From positions 1 to 31,399 of the forward strand of contig JAQGFW010010504.1 of assembly GCA_030463445.1 (NCBI GenBank): a stretch of DNA of 31,399 nucleotides. Reading direction: 5' to 3'. Positions 9,691 through 17,734 of this stretch are shown here, piece by piece. This DNA comes from Euplotes aediculatus. Lineage: Eukaryota; Ciliophora; Spirotrichea; Euplotida; Euplotidae. The notes beneath the pieces were generated by a model. It ran no database searches and was not told where the DNA came from. It was given only the letters and a program-made list of their open reading frames with translations. The translations under genes were made by a program, and so were the position numbers. How positions within the stretch are numbered: position 1 is the stretch's first letter; each line of letters begins with the position of its first letter.

Positions 9691-9716
9691 TAGAGACAGG
9701 GTATTCCCTGTCTCTA
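9691..9716. repeat. Palindrome in the P2/P3 joint (TAGAGACAGGG type)
   Basis: A perfect inverted repeat has arms TAGAGACAGGG (9691-9701) and CCCTGTCTCTA (9706-9716) and a TATT loop. It shares the TAGAGAC outer part with the GTAGAGACGTTTCA palindromes further right but has a different inner part. On the minus strand it is followed by CAACGACAAT, with no T-run, so it is not a standard terminator. Confidence 0.85.
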
Positions 9717-9722
9717 TGGTGG

Positions 9723-12098
9723 TTATTCTGATTTCAATGATTTTACAGGATTCATCAATGCTGCTTTTATTGATTGGTAACTCACTGTAAGTAAGGTAAT
9801 TAATAATGCTCCGATAGATGCAGCGGCAAATATCCACCACGAGATTTCGGTGCGATATGTATATTTCTGTAGCCAATTATTCATAAAATAATAGGCAATT
9901 GGCGAAGCAAAAAGGCAAGAGATAATCACCAAAATCACAAAATCTTTTGATAACATTTGCCATAAATTCGCTACACTTGCACCCAAGACTTTTCGGATTC
10001 CGATTTCTTTGGTGCGTTGTTCTGATACAAAACTTGCTAAACCAAAAAGCCCCAAACAACTAATAAAAATGGCAAGTACAGCAAAGAAATTGGTCAGACT
10101 TGCCATGCGTTGTTCTCTAAAAAACTTTTTATTGAAATCCCTATCCGCAAAAAGGTAGTTGAAGTTTCCGGCAGGGTCATAGGTCTTTAAGACTTTTTCT
10201 ACTTTATCCATAGATTCTGCCGCACTCAATTCGGGCTTTAGTTTGATAGTGATAAACGGTGCATTGGCTTTTATCATCTCAAAAACCGTAGGACGGACAG
10301 GTTCAAAAGGCGAATCTATCACGATGTTTTGCACCACACCAACAATCATCAGTGGTTTTCCGTTGCGTCTTATTAGTTGGTTGATAGGGTTTTTCAATCC
10401 CATTAATTTTACGGCGGCTTCGTTTACGATAACGGCATTTGAATCTGAACTAAAAGTCCTCGAAAAATCTCGACCTGCCATGATTTTCCAATCTATAGTT
10501 TTACCAAATTCGGGTGTTACGTTTAATGAAACCAAGTCTTCGGCGTTAGATTGTTTATCGGGCCATGTATAACTACTCGAATAGTGCCATGACTCCGATA
10601 TCGGGCTATTGATTTCTGCCATCTCGACCACTGCACCTGAGTTGAGCAAATCTTGACGCATGGCATGAAAATGCCCTCTTAACTCTTCGTTGTTTTTACG
10701 AATCTGTACCAGCCCATTAGTGTCATAGCCCAATGGTCGGCTTTTGGTAAATTGGATTTGTTTGTAAATAATGGTCGTCGAAACAATCAATATAACCGAA
10801 ATACTAAACTGAAAAACCACCAAACTTTTTCTCGAAAAAATCTCAAATCGGCTATTTTGTAAACCTTTGCCTTTTAGTACTTTTATTGGCTGAAAAGAAG
10901 ACAGATAAACAGCTGGATAACTACCTGCCAATAGCAAGAGTAAACCAGAAAACGATAAAATCAATACCCAAAAAGTAGGGTTCTCGAAAGGGAAACTAAG
11001 TTGTTTTTCGGCTAATTGGTTGAATAAGGGCAGTGCGATTTGTGCCAAAGCTATAGCTAAAACTGTACTTAATACGATTGTAAAGAAGGTTTCGGTATAA
11101 AATTGACCAATAATTTGACTTCTACCCGAACCAATGGCTTTACGGACTCCGATTTCTTTTGAACGCTTCTCAGACCGTGCCGTACTCAGATTCATAAAGT
11201 TGATAACTGCCAGAAGGATTGTCAGAATACCTATCAATCCAAAAATCAAAATATTATCTCTTCCGGTAGAAACAGGCTGCCCATTTTTATATTCTGGATA
11301 TAAATGCCAAGTATTCATCGGGTACAGAAACAAGGCTGGTTTTGAGGGGTCTTTGGTAACTTTAAAGATTTCGTCTTTTATCAATGCCGAAGCTTGCTCT
11401 ACTGATATATTTTTTGTTAATTTTACATAAATCGGAAAAGAGTTTTCATCCCAACGGGTTTTTGACTCTCTAACCCATTCCTCTATTTGTGCAAACGAAT
11501 CCATCGAAGCATAAAACGACGTGGCACGATAAGTAGCGTTTTGTGGCAAAGATTTGAATATACCTACGATTTTGAAAGGTGTGTTTTTATCTAAATGGAT
11601 GGTCTGATTGATAGCATTATTACTGCCAAATAAAGCATCTTTTGTTTTATCAGAAATCAGGATTTCGAGGGGAGCTAATGGAAACCTCGGAGAACCCTCC
11701 ACGATTGTTAAATCAAGGATTTTCTCACCACCACTTTCCATAAAAAGCCCTCTTTTTGTGATTGTTTTATCGCCAACTGTCAAGCTCTTTTCACCACCAT
11801 AACTGGAGGCTACTACCTCTTCAAAATAATTGCCATAGGATTCTCTCAATTTTGCTGCCAATGGAAGCGACATAGACTGTTCGGTAATGATATTGCCATT
11901 GAAACTCCGATTTTTTTGTAATAATGCAATTCTATCATGTGCCGAATGATATTTATCAAAGCTCAATTCATCCCAAATCCAAAGCCCGATAAGCATCGTT
12001 ACAGCCATCCCCACTGCCAACCCACCAATGTTGATACTGCTGTACATTTTGTTTTTGAGGAGATTTCTCCAAGCGATTTTGAGGTAATTTCGTATCAT
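9723..12098 (-). CDS. MacB/FtsX-family ABC permease P3
   Basis: 791 residues from the ATG at 12098 (MIRNYLKIAWRNLLKNK). The frame stays open to an ATG at 12122, but that start would add eight residues encoded partly by an intergenic palindrome and would break the shared MIRNY start, so I reject it. Coupling motifs are RSKEIGVRKAIGS (about residue 318) and RTKEIGIRKVLGAS (about residue 699). The first half ends FQPIKVLKG and the protein ends NPVKSLKSE. It belongs to the core group with P4, P6, P9 and P11, marked by VANLWQMLSKDF after the second motif. Its first 19 or so codons share an unbroken 41-bp identical run with P9. Confidence 0.93.
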   Translation of the reverse strand: MIRNYLKIAWRNLLKNKMYSSINIGGLAVGMAVTMLIGLWIWDELSFDKYHSAHDRIALLQKNRSFNGNIITEQSMSLPLAAKLRESYGNYFEEVVASSYGGEKSLTVGDKTITKRGLFMESGGEKILDLTIVEGSPRFPLAPLEILISDKTKDALFGSNNAINQTIHLDKNTPFKIVGIFKSLPQNATYRATSFYASMDSFAQIEEWVRESKTRWDENSFPIYVKLTKNISVEQASALIKDEIFKVTKDPSKPALFLYPMNTWHLYPEYKNGQPVSTGRDNILIFGLIGILTILLAVINFMNLSTARSEKRSKEIGVRKAIGSGRSQIIGQFYTETFFTIVLSTVLAIALAQIALPLFNQLAEKQLSFPFENPTFWVLILSFSGLLLLLAGSYPAVYLSSFQPIKVLKGKGLQNSRFEIFSRKSLVVFQFSISVILIVSTTIIYKQIQFTKSRPLGYDTNGLVQIRKNNEELRGHFHAMRQDLLNSGAVVEMAEINSPISESWHYSSSYTWPDKQSNAEDLVSLNVTPEFGKTIDWKIMAGRDFSRTFSSDSNAVIVNEAAVKLMGLKNPINQLIRRNGKPLMIVGVVQNIVIDSPFEPVRPTVFEMIKANAPFITIKLKPELSAAESMDKVEKVLKTYDPAGNFNYLFADRDFNKKFFREQRMASLTNFFAVLAIFISCLGLFGLASFVSEQRTKEIGIRKVLGASVANLWQMLSKDFVILVIISCLFASPIAYYFMNNWLQKYTYRTEISWWIFAAASIGALLITLLTVSYQSIKAALMNPVKSLKSE
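12040..12080. repeat. 41-bp block identical to the P9 5' end
   Basis: This stretch in the 5' part of P3 matches 27534-27574 in P9 base for base. It encodes part of the N-terminal cytoplasmic segment and the start of the first membrane helix. Identity falls off on both sides. Confidence 0.8.
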
Positions 12099-12111
12099 GA
12101 TATTTGATTTT

Positions 12112-12144
12112 AACGCTGTCAAGGTTTCAAACCCTGACAGCGTT
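12112..12144. repeat. Palindrome in the joint upstream of P3 (AACGCTGTCA type)
   Basis: Arms AACGCTGTCA (12112-12121) and TGACAGCGTT (12135-12144) enclose GGTTT/AAACC, with one mismatched pair (12122 and 12134). It is the same element as the one at 30020-30052, and in both cases it sits between a permease start and the sequence GTTGTTTATT that holds the next permease stop. No T-run follows on the minus strand. Confidence 0.88.
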
Positions 12145-12155
12145 AGCGTTGTTGT

Positions 12156-12206
12156 TTATTCTGTTTTCAAACTCTTCACAAGATTCATCAAAGCAGCTTT
12201 TATGGC
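12156..12206 (-). pseudogene. Leftover 3' end of a lost permease gene
   Basis: Read on the minus strand these 51 bases encode AIKAALMNLVKSLKTE and a stop, the tail shared by the permeases, with Leu where the others have Pro (NPVKSLKTE). It stands where a permease 3' end should be: right upstream of P3 and next to the intergenic palindrome. Nothing upstream continues it; the sequence switches at about 12207 into the regulator gene. It is a scar of a deleted or replaced permease copy, or a copied end left by an insertion. The regulator's stop codon (12200-12202) lies inside it, in another frame. Confidence 0.85.
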
Positions 12207-12715
12207 TTTAAGAACCTAATACTCAATGGATATTTGTAAGGTTGATTATTGGTAACTTTTATAGTATTTAGAATAATTAATATTTGACTAAAAACTGCAA
12301 AAAATACGGTAAACGGATGTATCGAAAAAAGTAAGCAAGGGAGCAAATAAAGAGACATACTTAGCTGAAAATTAATCACATCATAGGCATGATTATTAAT
12401 ATTTTCAACCTTGTTCTTTTTCCAAATCCAAACAATAATGGGTGCTACAATCGTTAATAAAAGTCCGCTCAAATGTAATAAAGGCAACCATTTCTTGGTT
12501 TCGGCGTCATTTCTATCATCTTCATAAATATTCAAAATTTCAAAATCTACATCTAAAGCTGCTGCAATAGACTGCAATGTGTAAGCCCGTGGGTCCACAT
12601 CACCACTTTCGATACGTTGGATTGTTCTGACACTTATCTCCGTTTTTTCTGCTAATTCTTCTTGAGTAATGCCTTTTTTCAATCTAAGTGTTTTAATTAA
12701 ATGTCCTGTTTTCAT
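12200..12715 (-). CDS. HTH (XRE-type) regulator with DUF4870-like membrane domain
   Basis: 171 residues. Residues 5-58 form a Cro/CI-type helix-turn-helix (ITQEELAEKTEISVRTIQRI, then a SGDVDPRAYTLQSIAAAL helix). Residues 76-165 are hydrophobic, with about three membrane helices and the NNHAYDVINFQLS and YKYPLSIRF signatures that I associate with the DUF4870/Tic20-like domain, so it is probably a membrane-bound DNA-binding protein. Such proteins usually end near IRFLK; here the last Lys and Pro codons and the stop come from the permease leftover at 12156-12206. It has its own 97-bp upstream region and breaks the otherwise regular array, so it may have arrived later. Whether it controls the permeases is unknown. 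Confidence 0.88.
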   Translation of the reverse strand: MKTGHLIKTLRLKKGITQEELAEKTEISVRTIQRIESGDVDPRAYTLQSIAAALDVDFEILNIYEDDRNDAETKKWLPLLHLSGLLLTIVAPIIVWIWKKNKVENINNHAYDVINFQLSMSLYLLPCLLFSIHPFTVFFAVFSQILIILNTIKVTNNQPYKYPLSIRFLKP

Positions 12716-12732
12716 ATTTTTTTATTTCTTAG

Positions 12733-12740
12733 CAAATTTA
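12733..12740 (-). promoter_or_regulatory. Candidate -7 box for the HTH regulator
   Basis: The minus strand reads TAAATTTG, a full match to the Bacteroidota -7 consensus TAnnTTTG, 17 bp before the regulator ATG. A clear TTTG -33 box is not seen; TAGTTTTT lies at about the right distance. The implied leader is very short and A-rich (AAGAAATAAAAAAAT). Confidence 0.5.
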
Positions 12741-12762
12741 GCGGTATTAAAAAGAGATAAAA

Positions 12763-12795
12763 ACTACATTTCTACGACATTTACACGACATTCAA
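12763..12795. promoter_or_regulatory. Three tandem 11-bp repeats, possible operator
   Basis: Three adjacent 11-bp units read ACTACATTTCT, ACGACATTTAC and ACGACATTCAA, with consensus AC[GT]ACATT. The spacing is about one DNA turn, and the block sits just upstream of the expected -33 position of the regulator promoter. This suits a multimeric DNA-binding protein, perhaps the regulator itself. No binding evidence exists in the sequence. Confidence 0.45.
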
Positions 12796-12812
12796 TTAAA
12801 AAAAGCAAACTT

Positions 12813-15218
12813 TTATTCATTCCGCAAACTCTTCACAGGGTTTATCAAAGCGGCTTTTATAGCCTGATAACTCACTGTTAATAAAGTGATTACTAATGCC
12901 CCTGTCCCAGCAGCCACAAAAATCCACCAGCTAATTTCTGTTCTGAAAGTATATTTTTGCAGCCAATTATTCATAAAATAATAAGCAATTGGAGCAGCGA
13001 TTAAGCAAGAAATTATCACCAAAACCACAAAGTCTTTTGAGAGTAATTGCCACAAATTTGCCACGGTTGCTCCAAGTACCTTACGAATACCAATTTCTTT
13101 GGTGCGTTGTTCGGCTACGAAACTGGCTAAACCGAAAAGACCGAGACAAGAAATGAAGATGGCGAGAATGGCAAAAAAAGTAGCGAGTTTGCCGATGCGT
13201 TCTTCGGCTTTAAACTTAGCATTGTATTCTTCATCGACAAATTTGTAATCGAAGGGAATTGAGGGAACGATTTTCTTAAAAACAGCCTCAATTTTTGGTA
13301 AGGCTTCACTCATACTTACATTCGGATTGATTTTGATATTTATCCAATTAGGCTTTCCGTTGACAGGTTTTATGTAAAAAACGGTTGGTTTAATCGGTTC
13401 GTAAGGTGATTCCATCACCATATCTTTTATGACACCCAATACTTGAAAATAGGCTTTTTTTTCTCCAAATTTCCAACTCATTGTTTCGCCAATAGGGCTT
13501 TGTAAATCCATATATTTCACCGCAGCTTCATTAATTACAATTCCAGATGAATCAGTGGCGAAATCTCTCGAAAAATCTCTTCCTTTTACAAATTGCCAAC
13601 CTACGGTTTTACCGTGTTCGTGCGTAATGGTCAGCGTGCCTAAACTTTTATCTTGACTTTCTTTTTTTCCTTTCCATTCCCAACCATCGTTGCTTGATGC
13701 AACTTGGGTCATTCTGCCCAATGATTGTGATATTTCGCTTACAGCACCTGTATTTTTCAGTTCTGTTCTGAGTATTTCATACTTTCCTGCAAAAGCGTCA
13801 GACTTCATTCCCAACATCAACAAACCCTCACGGGTGTAGCCAACAGGACGATTTTTAGCAAATTGAATCTGACGATACACAACAATAGTACTAATGATAA
13901 GTGTAACCGAAACGGTAAATTGAAGCACAACCAAAACTTTTCGAGGGGCGGACGCAAAACGACCAACAGAACTTATGCCTTTTAGAACTTTTATAGGTTG
14001 AAAAGCTGATAAATAAAAAGAAGGATAACTTCCTGCTAATAAGCCAGTTATTACTATAAAAGCAAGGCAAATCAACCAAAAAAGGTCATTCTCCCAAGGC
14101 ATTACTATCATTTTGGCTGATAAATCATTGAACCAATTTAAAGAAAAGGCTGTCAGAAAAAGTGCTATAAAAAACGAAATGAAAACTACTAAAAATGATT
14201 CGCTAAAAAACTGACTAATCAATTGTCCACGTTTTGAGCCAATGGCTTTGCGAATGCCCACTTCTTTGGCACGTTTTTCTGAACGTGCTGTACTCAAATT
14301 TACAAAATTGATACAAGCTAAAATCAATACAAAAAAGCCAATTATACCAATCAACCAAAGCATTTGAATAGGTTCGGCATTTACTTTTCCATTCTTAAAT
14401 GGGTATAAATGCCAATTGCTCATTGGGTGCAAAAATACCTGTGGATGTTCGGCAAGTTTCTCTTTGAGATTACCAATATTTCTTAATTCTGCATCTTTGA
14501 TTGTATTTGAAACTTGTTCAAAACCAACATTAGGGAGAATCTCAGTATAAACTTTTAAGAAATGGTTATGCCAATCATTAGCCGACTCTTGCACCCAAGC
14601 ATTGTCCGAAACCCATAAATCGAACGGTGCAATAAATTTAACCTCATTAAATTCTGAATTAAGAGGTAAATCTTCGTAAACGCCAGTAACTTTGGTGTCG
14701 AGTTTATTATTGATTTTTACTAACTGATTTAGTGGGTCGGCATCTCCAAAAAGTGCTTTTGTCGTAGATACCGAAATCAAAATAGAATGAGGGTCTTTGA
14801 GTCCAGACCAATTGCCATAAACCATTTTCAGCGAAAGCATCTCAGGTGCTTCTGCTTCCATGTATTGCCCTTTTCTTGTAAATTTATTTTCGCCAGCCGT
14901 CAAAATATATTCACTTGCATTTGATGCCGTTACGATATGTTTAAAATTATTTTGATAGTTTGTTTTTAACTCTGTGGCCAACGGATATTGAACCGAATTA
15001 GAGTAGCCGACCTTCCCTTCATCCGTTTCTTTTATCATCACTTGAGCAATTCGTTCATAATTTTGATGATATTGATTAAAACTCAATTCATCATAAATCC
15101 ACAGTCCAATAAGCATAGCCACAGCCATACCTACGGCCAGCCCGCCGATATTGATGAATGAATAAACCTTGTTCTTTACAAGATTTCGGAAGGCGATTTT
15201 TAGGTAATTGCGTATCAT
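12813..15218 (-). CDS. MacB/FtsX-family ABC permease P4
   Basis: 801 residues from the ATG at 15218 (MIRNYLKIAFRNLVKNK). An in-frame ATG at 15263 would add 15 residues read through a palindrome and is unlikely. Motifs: RAKEVGIRKAIGS (about residue 321), FQPIKVLKG at the end of the first half, RTKEIGIRKVLGATVANLWQ (about residue 708). The tail is NPVKSLRNE, slightly off the usual NPVKSLKTE. A 103-bp block near the 3' end (12941-13043) differs from P11 at one position only, while the flanks diverge. It is the first permease on the right of the regulator, so its message would have to run through the regulator region to reach P3. Confidence 0.93.
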   Translation of the reverse strand: MIRNYLKIAFRNLVKNKVYSFINIGGLAVGMAVAMLIGLWIYDELSFNQYHQNYERIAQVMIKETDEGKVGYSNSVQYPLATELKTNYQNNFKHIVTASNASEYILTAGENKFTRKGQYMEAEAPEMLSLKMVYGNWSGLKDPHSILISVSTTKALFGDADPLNQLVKINNKLDTKVTGVYEDLPLNSEFNEVKFIAPFDLWVSDNAWVQESANDWHNHFLKVYTEILPNVGFEQVSNTIKDAELRNIGNLKEKLAEHPQVFLHPMSNWHLYPFKNGKVNAEPIQMLWLIGIIGFFVLILACINFVNLSTARSEKRAKEVGIRKAIGSKRGQLISQFFSESFLVVFISFFIALFLTAFSLNWFNDLSAKMIVMPWENDLFWLICLAFIVITGLLAGSYPSFYLSAFQPIKVLKGISSVGRFASAPRKVLVVLQFTVSVTLIISTIVVYRQIQFAKNRPVGYTREGLLMLGMKSDAFAGKYEILRTELKNTGAVSEISQSLGRMTQVASSNDGWEWKGKKESQDKSLGTLTITHEHGKTVGWQFVKGRDFSRDFATDSSGIVINEAAVKYMDLQSPIGETMSWKFGEKKAYFQVLGVIKDMVMESPYEPIKPTVFYIKPVNGKPNWINIKINPNVSMSEALPKIEAVFKKIVPSIPFDYKFVDEEYNAKFKAEERIGKLATFFAILAIFISCLGLFGLASFVAEQRTKEIGIRKVLGATVANLWQLLSKDFVVLVIISCLIAAPIAYYFMNNWLQKYTFRTEISWWIFVAAGTGALVITLLTVSYQAIKAALINPVKSLRNE
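12941..13043. repeat. 103-bp block nearly identical to P11
   Basis: Aligned at a constant offset with 30187-30289, 102 of 103 bases match (GCAAGAAATT here, GCAAGAGATT there). It encodes the loop between the last two membrane helices plus the seventh helix (YYFMNNWLQKYTFRTE region). Bases on both sides diverge at once, which is the pattern left by gene conversion. Confidence 0.85.
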
Positions 15219-15234
15219 GATTTTATATTTCAAT

Positions 15235-15276
15235 GTAGAGACGTTACCACAATGGAATTGCATGCAACATCTCTAC
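15235..15276. repeat. Palindrome in the P4/P5 joint (GTAGAGACGTT type, long loop)
   Basis: Arms GTAGAGACGTT (15235-15245) and AACATCTCTAC (15266-15276) match at 10 of 11 positions. The 20-bp centre (ACCACAATGGAATTGCATGC) is nearly the same as in the element at 22649-22690. Confidence 0.82.
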
Positions 15277-15283
15277 GATAAGG

Positions 15284-17677
15284 TCATTCTGTTTTCAATG
15301 ATTTCACAGGATTCATCAAAGCAGCTTTGATGGCTTGGAAACTTACTGTGAGCAAGGTAATGGCAATGGAAAATCCTATTGCTAACAAGAATGTGCCCAC
15401 GCTAATGTTTGTTCTATACTCAAAATCTTGCAGCCAAATATTCATAAAATACCACCCCAAAGGAGCTGAAATTACAAATGCCATTGCGATGAGCATAGAA
15501 AATTCTTTGCCAAAAATCCATAAAATATTCGGCACACTACCTCCAAGTACTTTTCTTATGCCTATTTCTTTGGTTTTGTTGGCTACCAAGAAAGTTACCA
15601 AGCCATAAAGACCCATGCAGCCTATGAGAATGGCTATCAACGAAAATAATTGAACTTGCTTAAGCATATGCTCTTCCGTTTCGTAGAATTCGGCAATATT
15701 TTCATCTAAAAAATTGTATTCATAGATTTGGTCGGGATAAGTATAGAGCCAGGCTTCTTCTATTTTCGAGAGGACCCTTTGTTTATTATCCATGTTTATT
15801 TTGATGGCTATTGCATTATAATCTTCTTTATAGGCAGCCATTGCTACGGCATTGATAGCTCCGTGAAAAGACTGGTCATGAAAATCTTTCACAATGCCCA
15901 CAATTGGAGCTACCATAGAGCCGCCATCTGCTGCAATCAATTTACCCAAAGCATCTTCCGGAGATTTTAAATTGAGCTTTTGGGTGAAGGTTTCATTGAC
16001 AATAAACTCTCTGACAGTATCCGATGGAAAGAAGTTTTTGCCCGCCAGTAATTCCAAGCCAAAGGTTGAGACATAGTTTTCGTCAACGGCTTTTATGCTT
16101 GTACCAAAGTTTACTTCATCGGGTTGATTGTTAAACTTTATGCTGTTGAACCAATTACTGCCTGATGCTGGTGGAGCATTGCAAACGGACACTTTTTCGA
16201 CCCCCGATATGGCCGAAATTCTATTTTGAAGCGATTTGTATTTTGTATTGGTACTATCTTGACCGATATTTACCATCACGATAGCGTCTTTATCAAAACC
16301 CATATTGGTCTTTTGGGTGTAACGCATTTGGTTGATAATGACCACCATACCTATAATAAGCACTTGCGAAATGACAAACTGCGTAACTATCAAAGTACGA
16401 CGAGTATTGAAACCACCGATTTGTTGTTGCGATAGCCTGCCTTTGAGTGCTATAACAGGTTGGAAATCAGCCAAGATAAGGCCAGGATACGAGCCCGCAA
16501 AAAATGTAACCACGATACTCAAAGCTATAATAAATAGTGATATTCGGGCATTAGAAAGTAGATTAATGCTCATTTGAGCGTCAAAAAAAGTATTGGCAAG
16601 TGGCAACACTAAGTATGCCAGTAGTATGGAAGTAGCAACTGCACCTACAGTAATAATGGCGGTCTCGGTAATAAACTGCCAAAAAAGTTGACCTTTGAAG
16701 CTACCCAATACCTTACGAACACCCACTTCTTTGGAGCGTTTGAGTGCTTGGGCGGTGGCCAAATTTATAAAGTTGACACAAGCTGTAATGATTAAAAACA
16801 AGCCGATTATGCTCAGTATCCAAAGGTTTTGTTTGTCAATAGTTCCGTTATACAAAGGGTTAAAGTGGATATCGGCCAAGGGTTGAAGCTTGTAATGATG
16901 CACATTTTTACTGGTAGGACGGTATTTTTTGGGGTACGGAGCCATGGCGTTTTCAGCCTGAGCGGCAGTGGCACCAGCCCTAAGCAAGGTAAAACATTGC
17001 ATAGCACCGTCTGTACCTCCCCAAGAGTTATCGCTTGCCAGCCAATCGTTATACTGTTTCAGGGTGTTGTATGAGACATAGATTTCTGTTTTGCGGTCGG
17101 TATTGGCAGGAAAGTCTTTGAGGATACCAGTAACGGTAAACATAATTTTATTGTCGAACCAAAATTGCTTACCAATAGGGTTTTCTTTACCAAAATATTT
17201 GGTAGCTATATTTTCTGTAATGATGGCGGTATTCGGTTGGGCCAGTACCGTTTTTTTGTTGCCCTGCAATAGCGGATAATTGAAAATTTCAAAGAAACCA
17301 ACTTCTGTAAAAGCAAGACCTTCTTTTTCTTTTATCTTTTTTACTTCGCCACCATTTCTTACCGTAATCATCGAATTGGTCTCGGTTACAATCCGAGCCG
17401 TTATTTCGCCCAAGGTATGTTCGTCTTGAAACAATTTACCCAGTGGAGCGGGAACAGCCGTATTAAAACTGACAGTTTCACGGTGCATTTCGGTTACGAT
17501 TCGGTAAATTCTATCTGCATTGTTATGAAAATTATCAAAACTCAAATGATGGTTTACCAATGTAAAAATAATAAGGCCGCAAGTCATACTTAGTGCCAGC
17601 CCTCCAATATTGATAAATGCGTACACCTTGTTTTTTACGAGGTTTCTAATGGCGATTTTTAAGTAATTTCGTAACAT
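15284..17677 (-). CDS. MacB/FtsX-family ABC permease P5
   Basis: 797 residues, start MLRNYLKIAIRNLVKNK, ending in TGA where the other complete copies use TAA. Coupling motifs are RSKEVGVRKVLGSF (about residue 317) and KTKEIGIRKVLGGS (about residue 706). The first half ends FQPVIALKG and the tail is NPVKSLKTE. After the second motif it has VPNILWIFGKEF in place of VANLWQMLSKDF. With its NLATAQA segment and the VGIVKDFHDQSFHG region it pairs best with P8, so it belongs to a second subgroup of the array. Local base composition around residues 220-260 is somewhat more GC-rich than in neighbouring copies. Confidence 0.92.
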   Translation of the reverse strand: MLRNYLKIAIRNLVKNKVYAFINIGGLALSMTCGLIIFTLVNHHLSFDNFHNNADRIYRIVTEMHRETVSFNTAVPAPLGKLFQDEHTLGEITARIVTETNSMITVRNGGEVKKIKEKEGLAFTEVGFFEIFNYPLLQGNKKTVLAQPNTAIITENIATKYFGKENPIGKQFWFDNKIMFTVTGILKDFPANTDRKTEIYVSYNTLKQYNDWLASDNSWGGTDGAMQCFTLLRAGATAAQAENAMAPYPKKYRPTSKNVHHYKLQPLADIHFNPLYNGTIDKQNLWILSIIGLFLIITACVNFINLATAQALKRSKEVGVRKVLGSFKGQLFWQFITETAIITVGAVATSILLAYLVLPLANTFFDAQMSINLLSNARISLFIIALSIVVTFFAGSYPGLILADFQPVIALKGRLSQQQIGGFNTRRTLIVTQFVISQVLIIGMVVIINQMRYTQKTNMGFDKDAIVMVNIGQDSTNTKYKSLQNRISAISGVEKVSVCNAPPASGSNWFNSIKFNNQPDEVNFGTSIKAVDENYVSTFGLELLAGKNFFPSDTVREFIVNETFTQKLNLKSPEDALGKLIAADGGSMVAPIVGIVKDFHDQSFHGAINAVAMAAYKEDYNAIAIKINMDNKQRVLSKIEEAWLYTYPDQIYEYNFLDENIAEFYETEEHMLKQVQLFSLIAILIGCMGLYGLVTFLVANKTKEIGIRKVLGGSVPNILWIFGKEFSMLIAMAFVISAPLGWYFMNIWLQDFEYRTNISVGTFLLAIGFSIAITLLTVSFQAIKAALMNPVKSLKTE

Positions 17678-17700
17678 AATTTTGTGATTTGTTTTGTAGA

Positions 17701-17728
17701 GTAGAGACGTTTCATGAAACGTCTCTAC
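17701..17728. repeat. Perfect 28-bp palindrome in the P5/P6 joint
   Basis: GTAGAGACGTTTCA (17701-17714) is followed directly by its reverse complement. It begins 7 bp from the P6 stop codon. The flanks GTGATTTGTTTTGTAGA on one side and GTAGGATTATTC on the other recur in the joints P6/P7, P7/P8 and P8/P9. Confidence 0.92.
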
Positions 17729-17734
17729 GTAGGA

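Noticed and set aside
9312-9731. 139-codon open frame on the + strand over the P2 5' end and the P2/P3 joint
   Set aside because: It overlaps the conserved MIRNY start of P2 on the other strand and runs through the palindrome; no family features.
12099-12122. Longer N-termini for P3, P4, P7, P9 and P10
   Set aside because: The added residues are unlike each other, in P3, P4, P7 and P10 come wholly or partly from palindrome or palindrome-flank sequence, and precede the shared MIRNY start.
12156-12812. Insertion sequence carrying the regulator
   Set aside because: No transposase, terminal inverted repeats or target duplication were seen around the regulator, so an IS is not supported even though the region looks rearranged.
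17701-17728. Intergenic palindromes as rho-independent terminators
   Set aside because: On the minus strand the stem is followed by TCTACAAAACA and not by a run of T; the same holds for the other seven elements.
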